In this document: positions 5,774 to 14,314 of the stretch, piece by piece | Position numbering within the stretch: the first letter of the stretch is position 1 | How the letters are laid out: each line of letters starts with the position of its first letter | Translations under genes and position numbers: made by a program | The notes under the pieces: model-generated | What the model was told of the DNA's origin: nothing | The model's input: the letters and a program-made list of their open reading frames with translations, nothing else | Database searches by the model: none | From: a virus | Strand: one strand, 5' to 3' | IMG/VR virus record: IMGVR_UViG_3300000477_000018 | Location: 1-20,788 of that record | DNA length: 20,788 nucleotides

Positions 5774-7348
5774 GTGAGGCGGAAAGCATTGGGAATTAAA
5801 TCAGGTTTTTCCAAAGCAAAAAACAGAATAGCCAGCGAGATAAGACGTCTCGGCGACTGGTATCCGATAGCACGTATGAGTGGCGGAAGACTCACCAGTA
5901 AGTACAGTCTTGTGAGTAAGAAGAGGGTAAGCCCTCAACTCGCACGACAACTGTACTACAATAGCCACGATGATTATAAACTAGGTGGTGGGCTGGCCAA
6001 GCCTATAATAAACACCGCTGTTGGATTTATGGGAACGCCCCGTATGAAGGTAGAAGACGAAGAGGCGTCGGAAGTTCTAACCTCTTTTATGAATGAGAAT
6101 ACATCGAAAACACAACGGACGCATCGAAATACACTTCGAGACGGGCGCTCTTATGTTCGGTTGACACGATCACAGTTGGGCTATTCGGCACTCTACCCAG
6201 AGAAGGACGCAGTCTTACGATATCAGATATTAAAACCTGAAGAAATACAAGAAGTGGAAAAGCACGTCTTCACGGGAGAACCCATCCGGTATGTGATTGA
6301 GACTACACACCAGATATCGGATAGTACAGAATCCACGATTACACAAGAGATAACTCCGGACACCATTGAGACATCGGTTCGGGGTGAAGCACCTGAAGGT
6401 CTCGAAGAAGGTATAGCAGACAATCCATGGGGATTTATTCCCATTGTGGAATTCAATAACGAGAAAGAATCGGACCAAGTAGAACCGCGAAGTGATTTAG
6501 AGGGTGTAGAACCTTATATCAAGGCTTATCACGACGTGTTTCTACACGCTATTCAAGGTTCTAAACTACACTCCACGCCCAGATTGAAAATGACGGTAAA
6601 GGACGTAGCAGGGTTTCTGCAGAATAACTTTGGTGTTACAGATCCACAGAAATTCATTAAAGAAGGAAGACAGATCGATCTCGAAGACAAAGACCTCCTC
6701 ATATTCACCGAAGAGGGAGAAGATGCAGAATATATAGAGGTAGAGTCGGCAATCGGTTCGGCAGAGCCTTTACTACATCTAATATTTTATTGTATAGTGG
6801 AGAATTCCGAGACACCAGAATTCACGTTCGGGGCGCATCTACCTGCAAACTACGCATCGGTACGTGAACAGATGCCTGTCTTGATCAGAAAGGTCAGCCG
6901 GAAGAGAGAAGCCGTGAACGAACCTTGGAGTCGTCTCGCTAGATGTGTATTGGCGATGACGAGTATAGCGGAGAACAGGCATTTTTCTACACACCAGACT
7001 GAACTCGATTGGGACACTATAGACCCACGAGATTCCGGTGAGAAAGCTGAAGAACTCTCCAATGTAGTAGATGCACTAACCGACGCACTAGATGCGCGGA
7101 TAATATCCCACAAAACTGCGGTAGACTATCTGCGCAGATTTGTAGAGGACATGCCCGCATACGCAGAGGACGACGAAGACCGAAGCGAACGAGACCGCAT
7201 ACTCCAAGGTATAGACGAACTATACCCCAATGGTACCGACGACGGTAATGGAGAGATTGACCCAGGTAATGCTTTTCAAGCAGAGGTAGTAGAGTTGTTC
7301 GAAAAATATCACACGGGAACAAACAACGCCCGTGAAGGTGGTGGGTGA
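5774..7348 (+). CDS. portal protein
   Basis: The dodecameric portal forms the DNA entry vertex of the head and docks the terminase. The 524-residue length fits the SPP1 gp6-like family. Typical features are an N-terminal LARQLYYNSHDDY segment, GGGLAKPIINTAVGFMG, the DGRSYVRL strand near residue 120, a NPWGFIPIVEFNN segment (about 215-228) and a long helical stem region followed by FGAHLPANYASVREQMPVL (about 350-370). The C-terminus is acidic. GTG 5774 lies 11 nt after the terL stop; TTG 5789 is another possible start, since a GAGGCGG-like site precedes it. It sits between large terminase and the head genes as expected. Confidence 0.88.
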   Translation: MRRKALGIKSGFSKAKNRIASEIRRLGDWYPIARMSGGRLTSKYSLVSKKRVSPQLARQLYYNSHDDYKLGGGLAKPIINTAVGFMGTPRMKVEDEEASEVLTSFMNENTSKTQRTHRNTLRDGRSYVRLTRSQLGYSALYPEKDAVLRYQILKPEEIQEVEKHVFTGEPIRYVIETTHQISDSTESTITQEITPDTIETSVRGEAPEGLEEGIADNPWGFIPIVEFNNEKESDQVEPRSDLEGVEPYIKAYHDVFLHAIQGSKLHSTPRLKMTVKDVAGFLQNNFGVTDPQKFIKEGRQIDLEDKDLLIFTEEGEDAEYIEVESAIGSAEPLLHLIFYCIVENSETPEFTFGAHLPANYASVREQMPVLIRKVSRKREAVNEPWSRLARCVLAMTSIAENRHFSTHQTELDWDTIDPRDSGEKAEELSNVVDALTDALDARIISHKTAVDYLRRFVEDMPAYAEDDEDRSERDRILQGIDELYPNGTDDGNGEIDPGNAFQAEVVELFEKYHTGTNNAREGGG

Positions 7349-7350
7349 GT

Positions 7351-8157
7351 ATGAAAAGACCCAGCAATAGCCCCGAACACAATAAGAGAATAGTTGCTGA
7401 ACGCCTCTCCGACATGGTACAAGATGAAGGAAACGCTTGGGCCGGAGAAGACACAGGAGAGAAGGGATATTCCAAGATTGTAGATATACGGAACATGTCC
7501 CATGTTTCGATAGCTGGTGTAGCCATCGAGCATACGCAATTAGTTACATGGGTGTCTGGTAATGGTGCAGATTTTTACTATGCGTCGGAGATACCGATAA
7601 TAGAACCTGAACCAGCTCCAAGCGATAACGTAGCTTTTTATGGAGAAGGTTTTTCAACACCTAATACCACAACCGACGGTGATATCGAAAATTTAGCTGA
7701 AGAGCATTTGATGGAAGACGAGTGGGAAACACACGACGATAGTCCAATTATAATAGACATTAACTTACCAGACGAAATAAATTTAGTAGCTTACGAAATA
7801 GCACCAGTAAGTGGAGGTAGGTTCTTTCCCACAGCATGGGATTTAGAAGCAGATGATGCAGGGTCTTGGACGACATTAGATTCTGAAACAGCAGTTGCAG
7901 GGGACTGGGATGGACTTACATTGAGCTCTTATACTTTAGATTATGTCGGAGCATACGACCATTATAGATTTTCGATGTCATATGAGGATACGAGTTTAAG
8001 GTTAGCGCAAATACGCTTGTTAGCAGAAGTAGACGATGAGCAACTTATTGAACCGCTCTATTTTCATTATGCCGGAGAAACTGTAGGTGCTAGATATATA
8101 AGATTGCAGAGTATAGAAGACGTGTTTATCACCGCATCTATATGGGCAAAGCCCTAA
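7351..8157 (+). CDS. discoidin-like (F5/8 type C) domain protein, possible head surface protein
   Basis: ATG 7351 is preferred because AGGTGG lies 9 nt upstream; GTG 7345 overlaps the portal stop and is too close to it. The product is 268 residues. Residues about 90-236 look like a discoidin or galactose-binding beta sandwich: PIIIDINLP, AYEIAP, FFPTAWDLEADDAGSWTTLD, a YRFSMS strand and AQIRLLAE. The flanking parts (about 40-85 and 236-268, the latter with VGARYIRLQ and VFITASIWAKP) look like strands of another beta domain into which it may be inserted. Such domains often bind sugars. Its place between portal and protease suggests a head protein displayed on the virion; that is inference. A minor head protein is the alternative. 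Confidence 0.55.
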   Translation: MKRPSNSPEHNKRIVAERLSDMVQDEGNAWAGEDTGEKGYSKIVDIRNMSHVSIAGVAIEHTQLVTWVSGNGADFYYASEIPIIEPEPAPSDNVAFYGEGFSTPNTTTDGDIENLAEEHLMEDEWETHDDSPIIIDINLPDEINLVAYEIAPVSGGRFFPTAWDLEADDAGSWTTLDSETAVAGDWDGLTLSSYTLDYVGAYDHYRFSMSYEDTSLRLAQIRLLAEVDDEQLIEPLYFHYAGETVGARYIRLQSIEDVFITASIWAKP

Positions 8158-8217
8158 AAGATGCTTGTAACTTAAATATAAGACGATAGTTGATTACCCC
8201 GTTAAGGAGGTGAGTTA

Positions 8218-10134
8218 ATGGCATTAACAAAGAAGAAAGACGATCAAAAGTCAAATAAGTCGGACAAGATGCATACTTTTCCTGAACTTGTCGCCGGACC
8301 CACCACAGGTGAGATTTCTGTAGACGTCGCCGTTGATACTGTACCGTTAGATGAAGATGACTTAGCCGTGGTAGAGAAGCTTACCGAGGGAGATGATTCT
8401 CCGTGCTGGGTAGCCATGGAGATTTTAGAAGGACCCGGGTCACACGGTGATTATCAGGCCAGTGCGATAAAAGCTGTTGTAGAACAAGTCAATGAACAAG
8501 AACCGATGGGTTTTCTCGGTCACCAGAAACAGGAAGATTTACCTTATGAATTCCCAGATCCAACCACGCACTGGTTTGCAGCCGAATTCGAAGAAGCAGA
8601 CAACGACAACGGACGTTCCAAAGCTATTGTATACGGCTTGGTAGATCAAGCTTTTCCAAATCTTCGTAGATGGATAAGAGCGAATCGTATAAAAGAAATA
8701 AGTATCTACGGCGAACCTGTATACGAATCTGGTACACGGGACGTTATAAACTATAATCTGTACTCTATAGATTGGGCTCCGCGCGGTAGAAGTGGTATGG
8801 AGACCTCCTTACTATGGTCTTCAGAAATGGACGACCCTCGAGGCGAACAAGACGGCGATGAAGGCATGGACACCTGGACAAAAGAAGATGCCCAAGAATG
8901 GTTGGAGGATAACGATTACTCCTACGGTGATACAGCGTATGATAAGATGGTCAACTGGCATGCTTTTACTCAGGAAGATCCCGACGAGTTCGAAGAGTTC
9001 CGAACTGAAGAAGAACCCTTCGGATTTGACGCCGAAGACGGTGTACACGTCATCTATGGCCTAGATGAAGATGAGAACACCACCGTACAGTCAATAAGAT
9101 TCTACCATGGTGAAGGAGATGCCGGTGAAGATGATGATGATGATGAAGATGGTGAATCCGGCGAGATGGATGGTAGCTATAACGAACTTATAGACTTCAT
9201 GAGACAGGCTGTGCGTGAGTATTTTGGTGAGGAAGACACTTACATCTACTTACACCGTCTATACGAAGACCACGCCATTGTAGAATACAATAACGAGGGT
9301 AGTAGTGGATATTGGTGGGTTGATTACGAATTGTCGGAAGAGAATGGACAAGTTGAAGTGGCTTTTGGTGATCCTGTTGAAGTGGTAGAGGAAAGACAAT
9401 ATGTTAAAGTCGAAGAAGAAGAAGATCAGGGACTAATTGAGTCCCTAAATCAAGAAGAGAGGAGTGATGTTATGACTATCGCAGAAATGTTAGCCGAAAT
9501 AAGAGCGGCTATAGCTAAGGGAGAGTACTCCCGGGAAGATACTCTTAATGAGTTAGGAATTACTGGAGAACAGGCATTGGCATTGTTGGATGATGACCGT
9601 TTGGAACAGTTGGAAAACGCTGCTGAAATTGGAACTAAGTTGATTAAGGCTCTCGGATTTTCTACCGAAGATACCGTTGATGATCTCGTATCAACAGCTG
9701 GCGAGATGTTCGACGTCTATTCCATGGTAGCAGACGCCGAGAACCCTGTAGAATTCACCAGTGAAATGTGCGACGTCTACAACCAGTTGCAAGATACTTC
9801 TGGCGAAACTAAAGATGTCAATGAATTTACAGGTGAGTTATTGACTTCCTACACCGAGAAGTTGAAAGAGACTAACGGTGAAGTGATCAATAACGTCGTT
9901 CAAGATAAAGTCAAAGGAGAACAGAGCCAGAAGCTCATCAAGAGACTCTTGAATGTTCCTGAAGACGCCGACAAAGAAACTATCACCGGTGAAGTAGAGG
10001 ATCTCTTGGAAGATGAAGAAGTGAAAGGCATGTTAAGTAAGCTTTACACCGACAACGCCCCATCCGGAGAAACTAAGAAGAAAAAATCCGGTAAAGGTTT
10101 CAAGTCGGAGAAAACCACCAAAGTAAAAGCTTAA
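8218..10134 (+). CDS. prohead protease fused to scaffold
   Basis: The 638-residue product starts at ATG 8218 behind a near-perfect GGAGGTGAG. The N-terminal 190 residues resemble phage prohead proteases of the S80/T4 gp21-like group: a GFLGHQ motif (candidate catalytic His102) and a KEISIYG motif (candidate Ser162), with TTHWFAAEF and GLVDQAFPNLRRWI between them. These enzymes cut scaffold and capsid parts during head maturation. Residues about 215-400 are a very acidic middle part with a run of Asp (about 304-310) and a small beta domain. From Met419 the rest is helical and ends with a Lys-rich tail (KKKKSGKGFKSEK), typical of scaffolds that touch the capsid protein. An internal start allows the scaffold to be made alone. 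It lies just upstream of decoration and capsid genes. Confidence 0.8.
   Translation: MALTKKKDDQKSNKSDKMHTFPELVAGPTTGEISVDVAVDTVPLDEDDLAVVEKLTEGDDSPCWVAMEILEGPGSHGDYQASAIKAVVEQVNEQEPMGFLGHQKQEDLPYEFPDPTTHWFAAEFEEADNDNGRSKAIVYGLVDQAFPNLRRWIRANRIKEISIYGEPVYESGTRDVINYNLYSIDWAPRGRSGMETSLLWSSEMDDPRGEQDGDEGMDTWTKEDAQEWLEDNDYSYGDTAYDKMVNWHAFTQEDPDEFEEFRTEEEPFGFDAEDGVHVIYGLDEDENTTVQSIRFYHGEGDAGEDDDDDEDGESGEMDGSYNELIDFMRQAVREYFGEEDTYIYLHRLYEDHAIVEYNNEGSSGYWWVDYELSEENGQVEVAFGDPVEVVEERQYVKVEEEEDQGLIESLNQEERSDVMTIAEMLAEIRAAIAKGEYSREDTLNELGITGEQALALLDDDRLEQLENAAEIGTKLIKALGFSTEDTVDDLVSTAGEMFDVYSMVADAENPVEFTSEMCDVYNQLQDTSGETKDVNEFTGELLTSYTEKLKETNGEVINNVVQDKVKGEQSQKLIKRLLNVPEDADKETITGEVEDLLEDEEVKGMLSKLYTDNAPSGETKKKKSGKGFKSEKTTKVKA
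9472..10134 (+). CDS. nested in-frame scaffold protein (220 aa)
   Basis: Inside the protease gene and in the same frame, ATG 9472 (Met419) is preceded by AGAGGAG (9458-9464) with a 7-nt gap, an excellent ribosome binding site. Translation from here gives MTIAEMLAEIRAAIAKGEYS and on to the common stop, a 220-residue acidic, mostly helical protein with a basic C-terminal tail. That is the usual make-up of capsid scaffolds. The arrangement copies phage lambda, where scaffold Nu3 is the separately started C-terminal part of protease C. Sharing the C-terminus would let the protease be built into the prohead through scaffold contacts. The start site is seen directly; its use is inferred. Confidence 0.65.
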   Translation: MTIAEMLAEIRAAIAKGEYSREDTLNELGITGEQALALLDDDRLEQLENAAEIGTKLIKALGFSTEDTVDDLVSTAGEMFDVYSMVADAENPVEFTSEMCDVYNQLQDTSGETKDVNEFTGELLTSYTEKLKETNGEVINNVVQDKVKGEQSQKLIKRLLNVPEDADKETITGEVEDLLEDEEVKGMLSKLYTDNAPSGETKKKKSGKGFKSEKTTKVKA

Positions 10135-10137
10135 CCA

Positions 10138-10175
10138 CTAACGACCAATTAAACGACTGATCAAACGGTTGTTAG
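10138..10175 (+). promoter_or_regulatory. intergenic stem-loop with short tandem repeats
   Basis: CTAACGACC (10138-10146) pairs with GGTTGTTAG (10167-10175), one G-U wobble, loop 20 nt. The stretch can also be read as 12-bp degenerate repeats with core (T)AAACGAC. No T run follows, so it is more likely an mRNA stability or processing element than a strong terminator. Confidence 0.4.
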
Positions 10176-10198
10176 TTTGTTACAATTATAATTATTAT
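10169..10198 (+). promoter_or_regulatory. possible internal promoter before capsid genes
   Basis: TTGTTA (10169-10174) and TATTAT (10193-10198) are 18 nt apart, and TATAAT also occurs at 10187-10192 with poor spacing. It could give extra decoration and capsid transcripts. The evidence is weak. Confidence 0.3.
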
Positions 10199-10218
10199 GT
10201 AAAGGAGGGACAAAAATA

Positions 10219-10962
10219 ATGACTGACTTGTATGCCGGCCAACGTTACAATTTCGTATCTGAAACTGAGCATCCACATCCACGAGCAGAGGTTGGTGAAT
10301 GGGATGCGATAGCCGTTACGGTACCTGAAGATGTGAGTGTCGACGCGGGCGAATTCGTATATATCGGAGGTTTCTTCGGTGTAGCTCTTCAAGAATCCGA
10401 AGAGGGTTCTGAAGACGAAATCGGAATTCAAATGAAACCTGCTGAATACGAAACCGACCAAATCGATGTCGGAGATGACTTCGTGAAGGGAACCAATATC
10501 TTCTTCGACCCAGTGAACAGAGAATTTTCTGAAAGCGACTGGAACTGGGAATCTGCCGCACATGCTACCGGCTCTACCATGGAAGCCAATATCGAAGGTG
10601 CGTTAGAGGACTTAGGATTCGACGCGGACCTCTTCACAGTGTCTGATGAGGGTGATGAGGAATTCCACATTACCTTTGATGTCGAAGCTGGAATTACTCG
10701 TTTAGGAGTCAATCTAGACTCACTTTCCGGTACTGGTGAAGTATCTTATGAGAAGACACAGGACTGCAATTTCGACGACGAAGGTGAAGTGTGGGAGATT
10801 GACATCGACAACGCTAGTGGAGGCAGTTTAGATATTGGTGTTGAAGGGCTGTGGGCAGGATTAGTAAGTGTAGAGAAAGATGATGATGATATTGTCTGGT
10901 TCTTACTGCCTGCGTTTAATTATCAGCCTACTACTGATGAAGGCGATCTTACGTTAGAATAA
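10219..10962 (+). CDS. head decoration protein-like (DUF2190-type N-terminus)
   Basis: ATG 10219 follows AAAGGAGGG. The first 115 residues of 247 look like the small beta proteins annotated DUF2190 or head decoration in many phages: AIAVTVPEDVSVDAGEFVYI, a FGVALQE strand, then VGDDFVKGTNIFFDPVNREF. The usual family protein is only about 110 residues. Here it continues with an acidic beta-rich extension (about 115-247) that I do not recognise, ending DDIVWFLLPAFNYQPT. Its position between scaffold and major capsid genes is the normal place for a capsid decoration protein. It would stabilise the mature head or add a surface domain. The family call is moderate; the role of the extension is unknown. 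Confidence 0.6.
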   Translation: MTDLYAGQRYNFVSETEHPHPRAEVGEWDAIAVTVPEDVSVDAGEFVYIGGFFGVALQESEEGSEDEIGIQMKPAEYETDQIDVGDDFVKGTNIFFDPVNREFSESDWNWESAAHATGSTMEANIEGALEDLGFDADLFTVSDEGDEEFHITFDVEAGITRLGVNLDSLSGTGEVSYEKTQDCNFDDEGEVWEIDIDNASGGSLDIGVEGLWAGLVSVEKDDDDIVWFLLPAFNYQPTTDEGDLTLE

Positions 10963-10993
10963 TATAACTAATTATTAGGAGGTGAATATTAAT

Positions 10994-12037
10994 ATGTCTG
11001 TTAAAATTTATAGTATTGAGTCTTTACGTAAAGAGAACAGGAATAAGAATATAGAAACAGAAATTCCTTATGAAGTAGCAGGCGAGACACGCCGTGTACC
11101 GAAAAAAATGGTCAACGGTGAGTTGGAAGTGCCTGTACTATCAAAGCCGGCCGGTGAGTTAATGACTACAGATCCCGGCATGGAGGAAATGATGGAGAAG
11201 GTAGTTCTCGACGTCGAATTAGGTCGAGAGCGAGTACCTACCGTCTATGAACCTATTTATGATAGATTGGAAGATCCCAATTTCCCACGTATCTTAGATG
11301 CTAAGTGGGCACTGGAAGGAATGTGTATCTTCCTTAAGAGATTAGAGGGTAACGACGTGAAAATGGGAGCTATCGCGGCACACGAAGGACCTATTGCCCG
11401 AATTGAATCTTGGGCAGCAGGCTTCGAGTACACCGAAGAGATGGTTCTTTATGATCACGGATTTGAGGTAGAGGTGTTGAACAGAGCATTCGGCGAAGCT
11501 TACAACGCTTTACTGAACCACATCCATCTATTTCCTATTATCGACTTTAATTATACCAGTGATAACCAAACCTCTTCTGAGGGAGAAGATGGAGAACCTT
11601 ACGCGTTGCAGATCAAGAAAACCTTGAGGCAAGCGCTTAAGGATTGCGTCAACGCGCGTAGACCTGCCAATACATTGTTAGCCAGTAAAGAACACGCCGG
11701 CGATATCGAGGATGCTCTCGAGACAATGTTATACGATGGTACAGAGTACGCTTCTATAGGTGCTATCGACAACATCATCTACTACGACGGATGGCAAACC
11801 AAAGTAGGTAAGAAGACTTACACCTACGAAGGATGCCCTAGTGATAAGGCTTATCTCATTAGACCTAATCGTGGATTCAAAGAGCTCGTCAAAGTGCCTC
11901 TGAGAATTGACGGACAACCTGGGCCAATCCGTCGATTAGTAGAAGAACAAATCGTCGGTAGAACCCACCGTGGAGTATTCGCGGCTGTTGAAGAAAATGT
12001 CCAAGAAGTGAACATTGATGAAGTAACTAACGAATAA
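10994..12037 (+). CDS. major capsid protein
   Basis: The HK97-fold shell protein is the likeliest product. ATG 10994 is chosen because AGGAGGTGA (10978-10986) would overlap an upstream GTG at 10982; the product is then 347 residues, a usual length. Features include an N-terminal arm, a long helix-rich part (GMCIFLKRLEGNDVKMGAIAA), an Asn- and Ser-rich loop (NYTSDNQTSSEGEDGE), and a C-terminal P-domain-like end (AYLIRPNRGFKELVKVPLRI, then GRTHRGVFAA). It is acidic throughout. The order protease-scaffold, decoration, capsid and then connectors supports the call more than any single motif. The strong ribosome binding site fits a highly made protein. Confidence 0.8.
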   Translation: MSVKIYSIESLRKENRNKNIETEIPYEVAGETRRVPKKMVNGELEVPVLSKPAGELMTTDPGMEEMMEKVVLDVELGRERVPTVYEPIYDRLEDPNFPRILDAKWALEGMCIFLKRLEGNDVKMGAIAAHEGPIARIESWAAGFEYTEEMVLYDHGFEVEVLNRAFGEAYNALLNHIHLFPIIDFNYTSDNQTSSEGEDGEPYALQIKKTLRQALKDCVNARRPANTLLASKEHAGDIEDALETMLYDGTEYASIGAIDNIIYYDGWQTKVGKKTYTYEGCPSDKAYLIRPNRGFKELVKVPLRIDGQPGPIRRLVEEQIVGRTHRGVFAAVEENVQEVNIDEVTNE

Positions 12038-12102
12038 ACTCCGTCTGTACTAGCTAGTAACTGACTAGTAACTAAAGGAAGAGAAGGAAAGGAGCAGTCG
12101 TT

Positions 12103-12474
12103 ATGGAAGTAACAGAAGAGAATAGAGACCACCTCAGGAGCTTAATCAACGAAACGTATGATCCCGAAGAAGAAGACGCGGACGTAACGCGCTTCTCGGA
12201 GGTTGAAGTAGAACGGCTGCTCAGTAATGCCCGAAATATTTACTGGGCGGCTTCTGAGGGATGGATGCAAAAAGCCGGCAGGTACCAAGCGGAGATGCAG
12301 GATGTTCGGCGTACCGAATCTGGGACAGAGACATACGAAGCTACACGCTTACTGGACCGAATTCGTTACGCGCAGAAGATGGCGGACTATTACCAAGACC
12401 TCGCCGAGAAGGGCGGAACTGCTACACAAAGAACGTCGCCAATACTACTCAGCGCGAAGAAACACCAGATGTAA
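12103..12474 (+). CDS. head-tail connector (adaptor-like) protein
   Basis: The 123-residue product starts at ATG 12103 behind AAAGGAG. It is a small, all-helical acidic protein: an N-terminal helix (NRDHLRSLINETYD), a SEVEVERLLSNARNIYWAASEGWM helix and a C-terminal one (RLLDRIRYAQKMADYYQDLAEK), then a GG and an unstructured tail. This shape and its place right after the capsid gene match head completion or adaptor proteins (SPP1 gp15 type) that bind under the portal. Exact family membership was not verifiable. Overlapping frames in this span look like shadows. Confidence 0.55.
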   Translation: MEVTEENRDHLRSLINETYDPEEEDADVTRFSEVEVERLLSNARNIYWAASEGWMQKAGRYQAEMQDVRRTESGTETYEATRLLDRIRYAQKMADYYQDLAEKGGTATQRTSPILLSAKKHQM

Positions 12475-12575
12475 GCACCTCGTCACACGAATGCACCTCT
12501 TAATGGTACAAGTCCGGCGGCACATTACAGATAGAGTTACAGAAATGTTATGTAAGAAAGGAGGGGAGATAACCT

Positions 12576-13046
12576 GTGATCAGTAAAAGTGATTTACCAC
12601 TAACGGTTCCAGGTGAGGATGTGCCTCAGATGGTTAAAGTCCGACGTAATATGACTCGGGTCGCGATCATAGAAGATCCTGTTGAGGTAGTATTGCAACG
12701 TAAATCGACCGGGGATGGTGAAGCTGGTGGGTTTGATACTGGCAGTGATCCTGAGGAGTTATCTCCCCAAATCTTTAGAATATACTCCTACGGACGTTTA
12801 TGGGATGTAGATGAAAGAGATTCTCGCGGTGGTGTACGTCGTGAACTTCTATGGTCTATCCTAGCAATGTTCAACGCAGACATCCAAAGAGATGACTACT
12901 TCGACATCGTGACCGAGAAAGTACCTCAAACAGGTGACAACGACGATGACGGGCCAAAACGTAGATTCGAAGCGCGTTTTGTACGTCCACAAACTCTTCA
13001 CGGTAATGTTGTTTCCAAGCAAGTCGAGTTACGAGAATTGACCTAA
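12576..13046 (+). CDS. head-tail connector (stopper-like) protein
   Basis: The 156-residue product starts at GTG 12576, with AAAGGAGGGG about 11 nt upstream, slightly further than ideal. The chain looks beta-rich: VKVRRNMTRVAIIEDPVEVVLQ, FRIYSYGRLWDV, and a C-terminal RRFEARFVRP segment. It is charged and has no transmembrane segment. In siphoviruses the gene after the adaptor usually encodes the head closure or stopper ring (SPP1 gp16 type), which fits size and fold type. The assignment is from position and general look. The 101 nt before it (12475-12575) contain no gene. Confidence 0.5.
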   Translation: MISKSDLPLTVPGEDVPQMVKVRRNMTRVAIIEDPVEVVLQRKSTGDGEAGGFDTGSDPEELSPQIFRIYSYGRLWDVDERDSRGGVRRELLWSILAMFNADIQRDDYFDIVTEKVPQTGDNDDDGPKRRFEARFVRPQTLHGNVVSKQVELRELT

Positions 13047-13085
13047 TAGGCTACACACAGTAGTTTGCGGAAAGGTGTGGTGTAA

Positions 13086-13808
13086 ATGGCTTTAACACAA
13101 TCGACATATCAAGCGGCACGTATTGGTGCTGACGTTCGAGCCGGTGTTAGTGGAAGTGCTTCTAAGATTGCAACACGTGCTACTAACAAGTTTACCGGTC
13201 GGAGAATCATCGGTGGTTTGATGGGCGGTTCACCGGGAGCAGCGCAATATGGTGGAAGGACACCTTCACCAGTCGCATTAGGTGTCGGAATCACAGCTGG
13301 ACTCGCACCGGGCGGCTCTCGCTCCATGGTTGCGGGTTTATATAATTTATCCCGGTCTTTGAATGATATCGACACGTATCTAGCAACTAGTCCATCAGGT
13401 ATAGCCACCAGATGGCGTAACAAATTGATAGGTCGACAAGCATTCAAACGAATTGTAAAACAAGCAGCTTTCCGGGGAAAGAAAGCAGTCTTCCGTAATC
13501 TGGATTCGTGGGTTACTCGTGTAGAAGGAGGCGTATTCGCCATAAGTCAGAACTACGCGAATCGGATGGAGCAATATGCTAAAGCGAACGCACCGTGGAC
13601 TGATCGAACAGGAGCCGCTAGACGTGGATTGTTTGGACGCACACGCGAACAGGGTACGTGGTTAATGACTGGTATCGCACACTCAGTAGATTACGGTCCG
13701 GCTTTAGAACTAGGATATCACGGTCAGTATGCTATTCTGAAGCCTACCAGAAATCACTTCGCACCCATGTACTTCCGTGACGTGAAAAGGACGGTGGGAA
13801 TCGAATGA
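13086..13808 (+). CDS. HK97 gp10-like tail completion / neck protein
   Basis: ATG 13086 follows a GGAAAGGTGTGGTG site. The diagnostic part is the C-terminal half of the 240 residues: a helix with NRMEQYAKANAPWTDRTGAA, then RGLFG, GIAHSVDYGPALELGY and YAILKPTRNHFAPMY. This 'ApWtdrTG...YgxxLE' pattern is characteristic of HK97 gp10-type proteins that join the tail to the head. The N-terminal half is unusually long, basic and Gly/Ala-rich, with hydrophobic Gly-rich stretches (about 60-80), and is not part of the usual domain of about 120 residues. Unlike most proteins here it is basic. It overlaps the next gene by 4 nt (ATGA), so the two are probably translationally coupled. Confidence 0.75.
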   Translation: MALTQSTYQAARIGADVRAGVSGSASKIATRATNKFTGRRIIGGLMGGSPGAAQYGGRTPSPVALGVGITAGLAPGGSRSMVAGLYNLSRSLNDIDTYLATSPSGIATRWRNKLIGRQAFKRIVKQAAFRGKKAVFRNLDSWVTRVEGGVFAISQNYANRMEQYAKANAPWTDRTGAARRGLFGRTREQGTWLMTGIAHSVDYGPALELGYHGQYAILKPTRNHFAPMYFRDVKRTVGIE

Positions 13809-14272
13809 CAGACAACAACAACAACAATGAACAAGAAGGTAAAAGACCTTTTCGTGGCGTTCTCTACAATTTCTTAGGAGAGGAGTGCGAGACCATCACC
13901 AATTGGTACCAACCCTTCTTCGATTGGGAAGATGCGGCAAAGATACTTGGAGTACCAACAATAGGAGAGTTACCCAAACCATATGGAGTAATCCTTCTAG
14001 ATGATGAAGAACAAAGCGCTAATCTCGATGTCGGGTTCTTCCAAGGTATTGAAGTGTGGCCTTACTTCGAACCCGGGAATTTTATCCCGGTGGATCGCGC
14101 GCAGTCTGAGATTATAAAACTTTTCCATAAGAAACTCGTTACCGTAGAAGACTACGACGGTGCAGAACAGACCTATCTGTTAGAATACGTTGGATCAGGT
14201 CGAGATTATCACGACACAGACTTACGTGCCATAACAAGAAGATTGGACTTCCGTACACCACGTGTGCGGTGA
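13805..14272 (+). CDS. tail terminator-like protein
   Basis: The 155-residue product starts at ATG 13805, overlapping the stop of the previous gene (ATGA coupling). It begins with a polar Asn run, followed by an alpha/beta domain: a short helix with DWEDAAKILGVPT, PYGVILLDDEE, GIEVWPYFE, the segment SEIIKLFHKKLVTVEDYDG, and a last strand YLLEYVGSGRDYHD. Gene order (gp10-like protein, this gene, major tail protein) is exactly where siphoviruses put the tail terminator that caps the tail tube. I know no sequence motif that proves it. Confidence 0.5.
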   Translation: MTDNNNNNEQEGKRPFRGVLYNFLGEECETITNWYQPFFDWEDAAKILGVPTIGELPKPYGVILLDDEEQSANLDVGFFQGIEVWPYFEPGNFIPVDRAQSEIIKLFHKKLVTVEDYDGAEQTYLLEYVGSGRDYHDTDLRAITRRLDFRTPRVR

Positions 14273-14314
14273 GAAACTGTCATAAAAACAAACTGAGAGA
14301 GGAGGACGAACAAT

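Noticed and set aside
7017-7526. 169-codon minus-strand frame and other long minus-strand frames
   Set aside because: They run antisense to portal and neighbouring genes, with Cys/Leu/Arg/Ser-rich make-up typical of shadow frames.
10167-10180. Rho-independent terminator before the decoration gene
   Set aside because: The stem is reasonable but only a broken TTTGTT follows, and a termination point here would cut off the capsid genes.
12227-12586. Overlapping + strand frames in the connector gene region
   Set aside because: They overlap the better-supported 12103-12474 gene out of frame, lack ribosome binding sites and read as low-quality protein.
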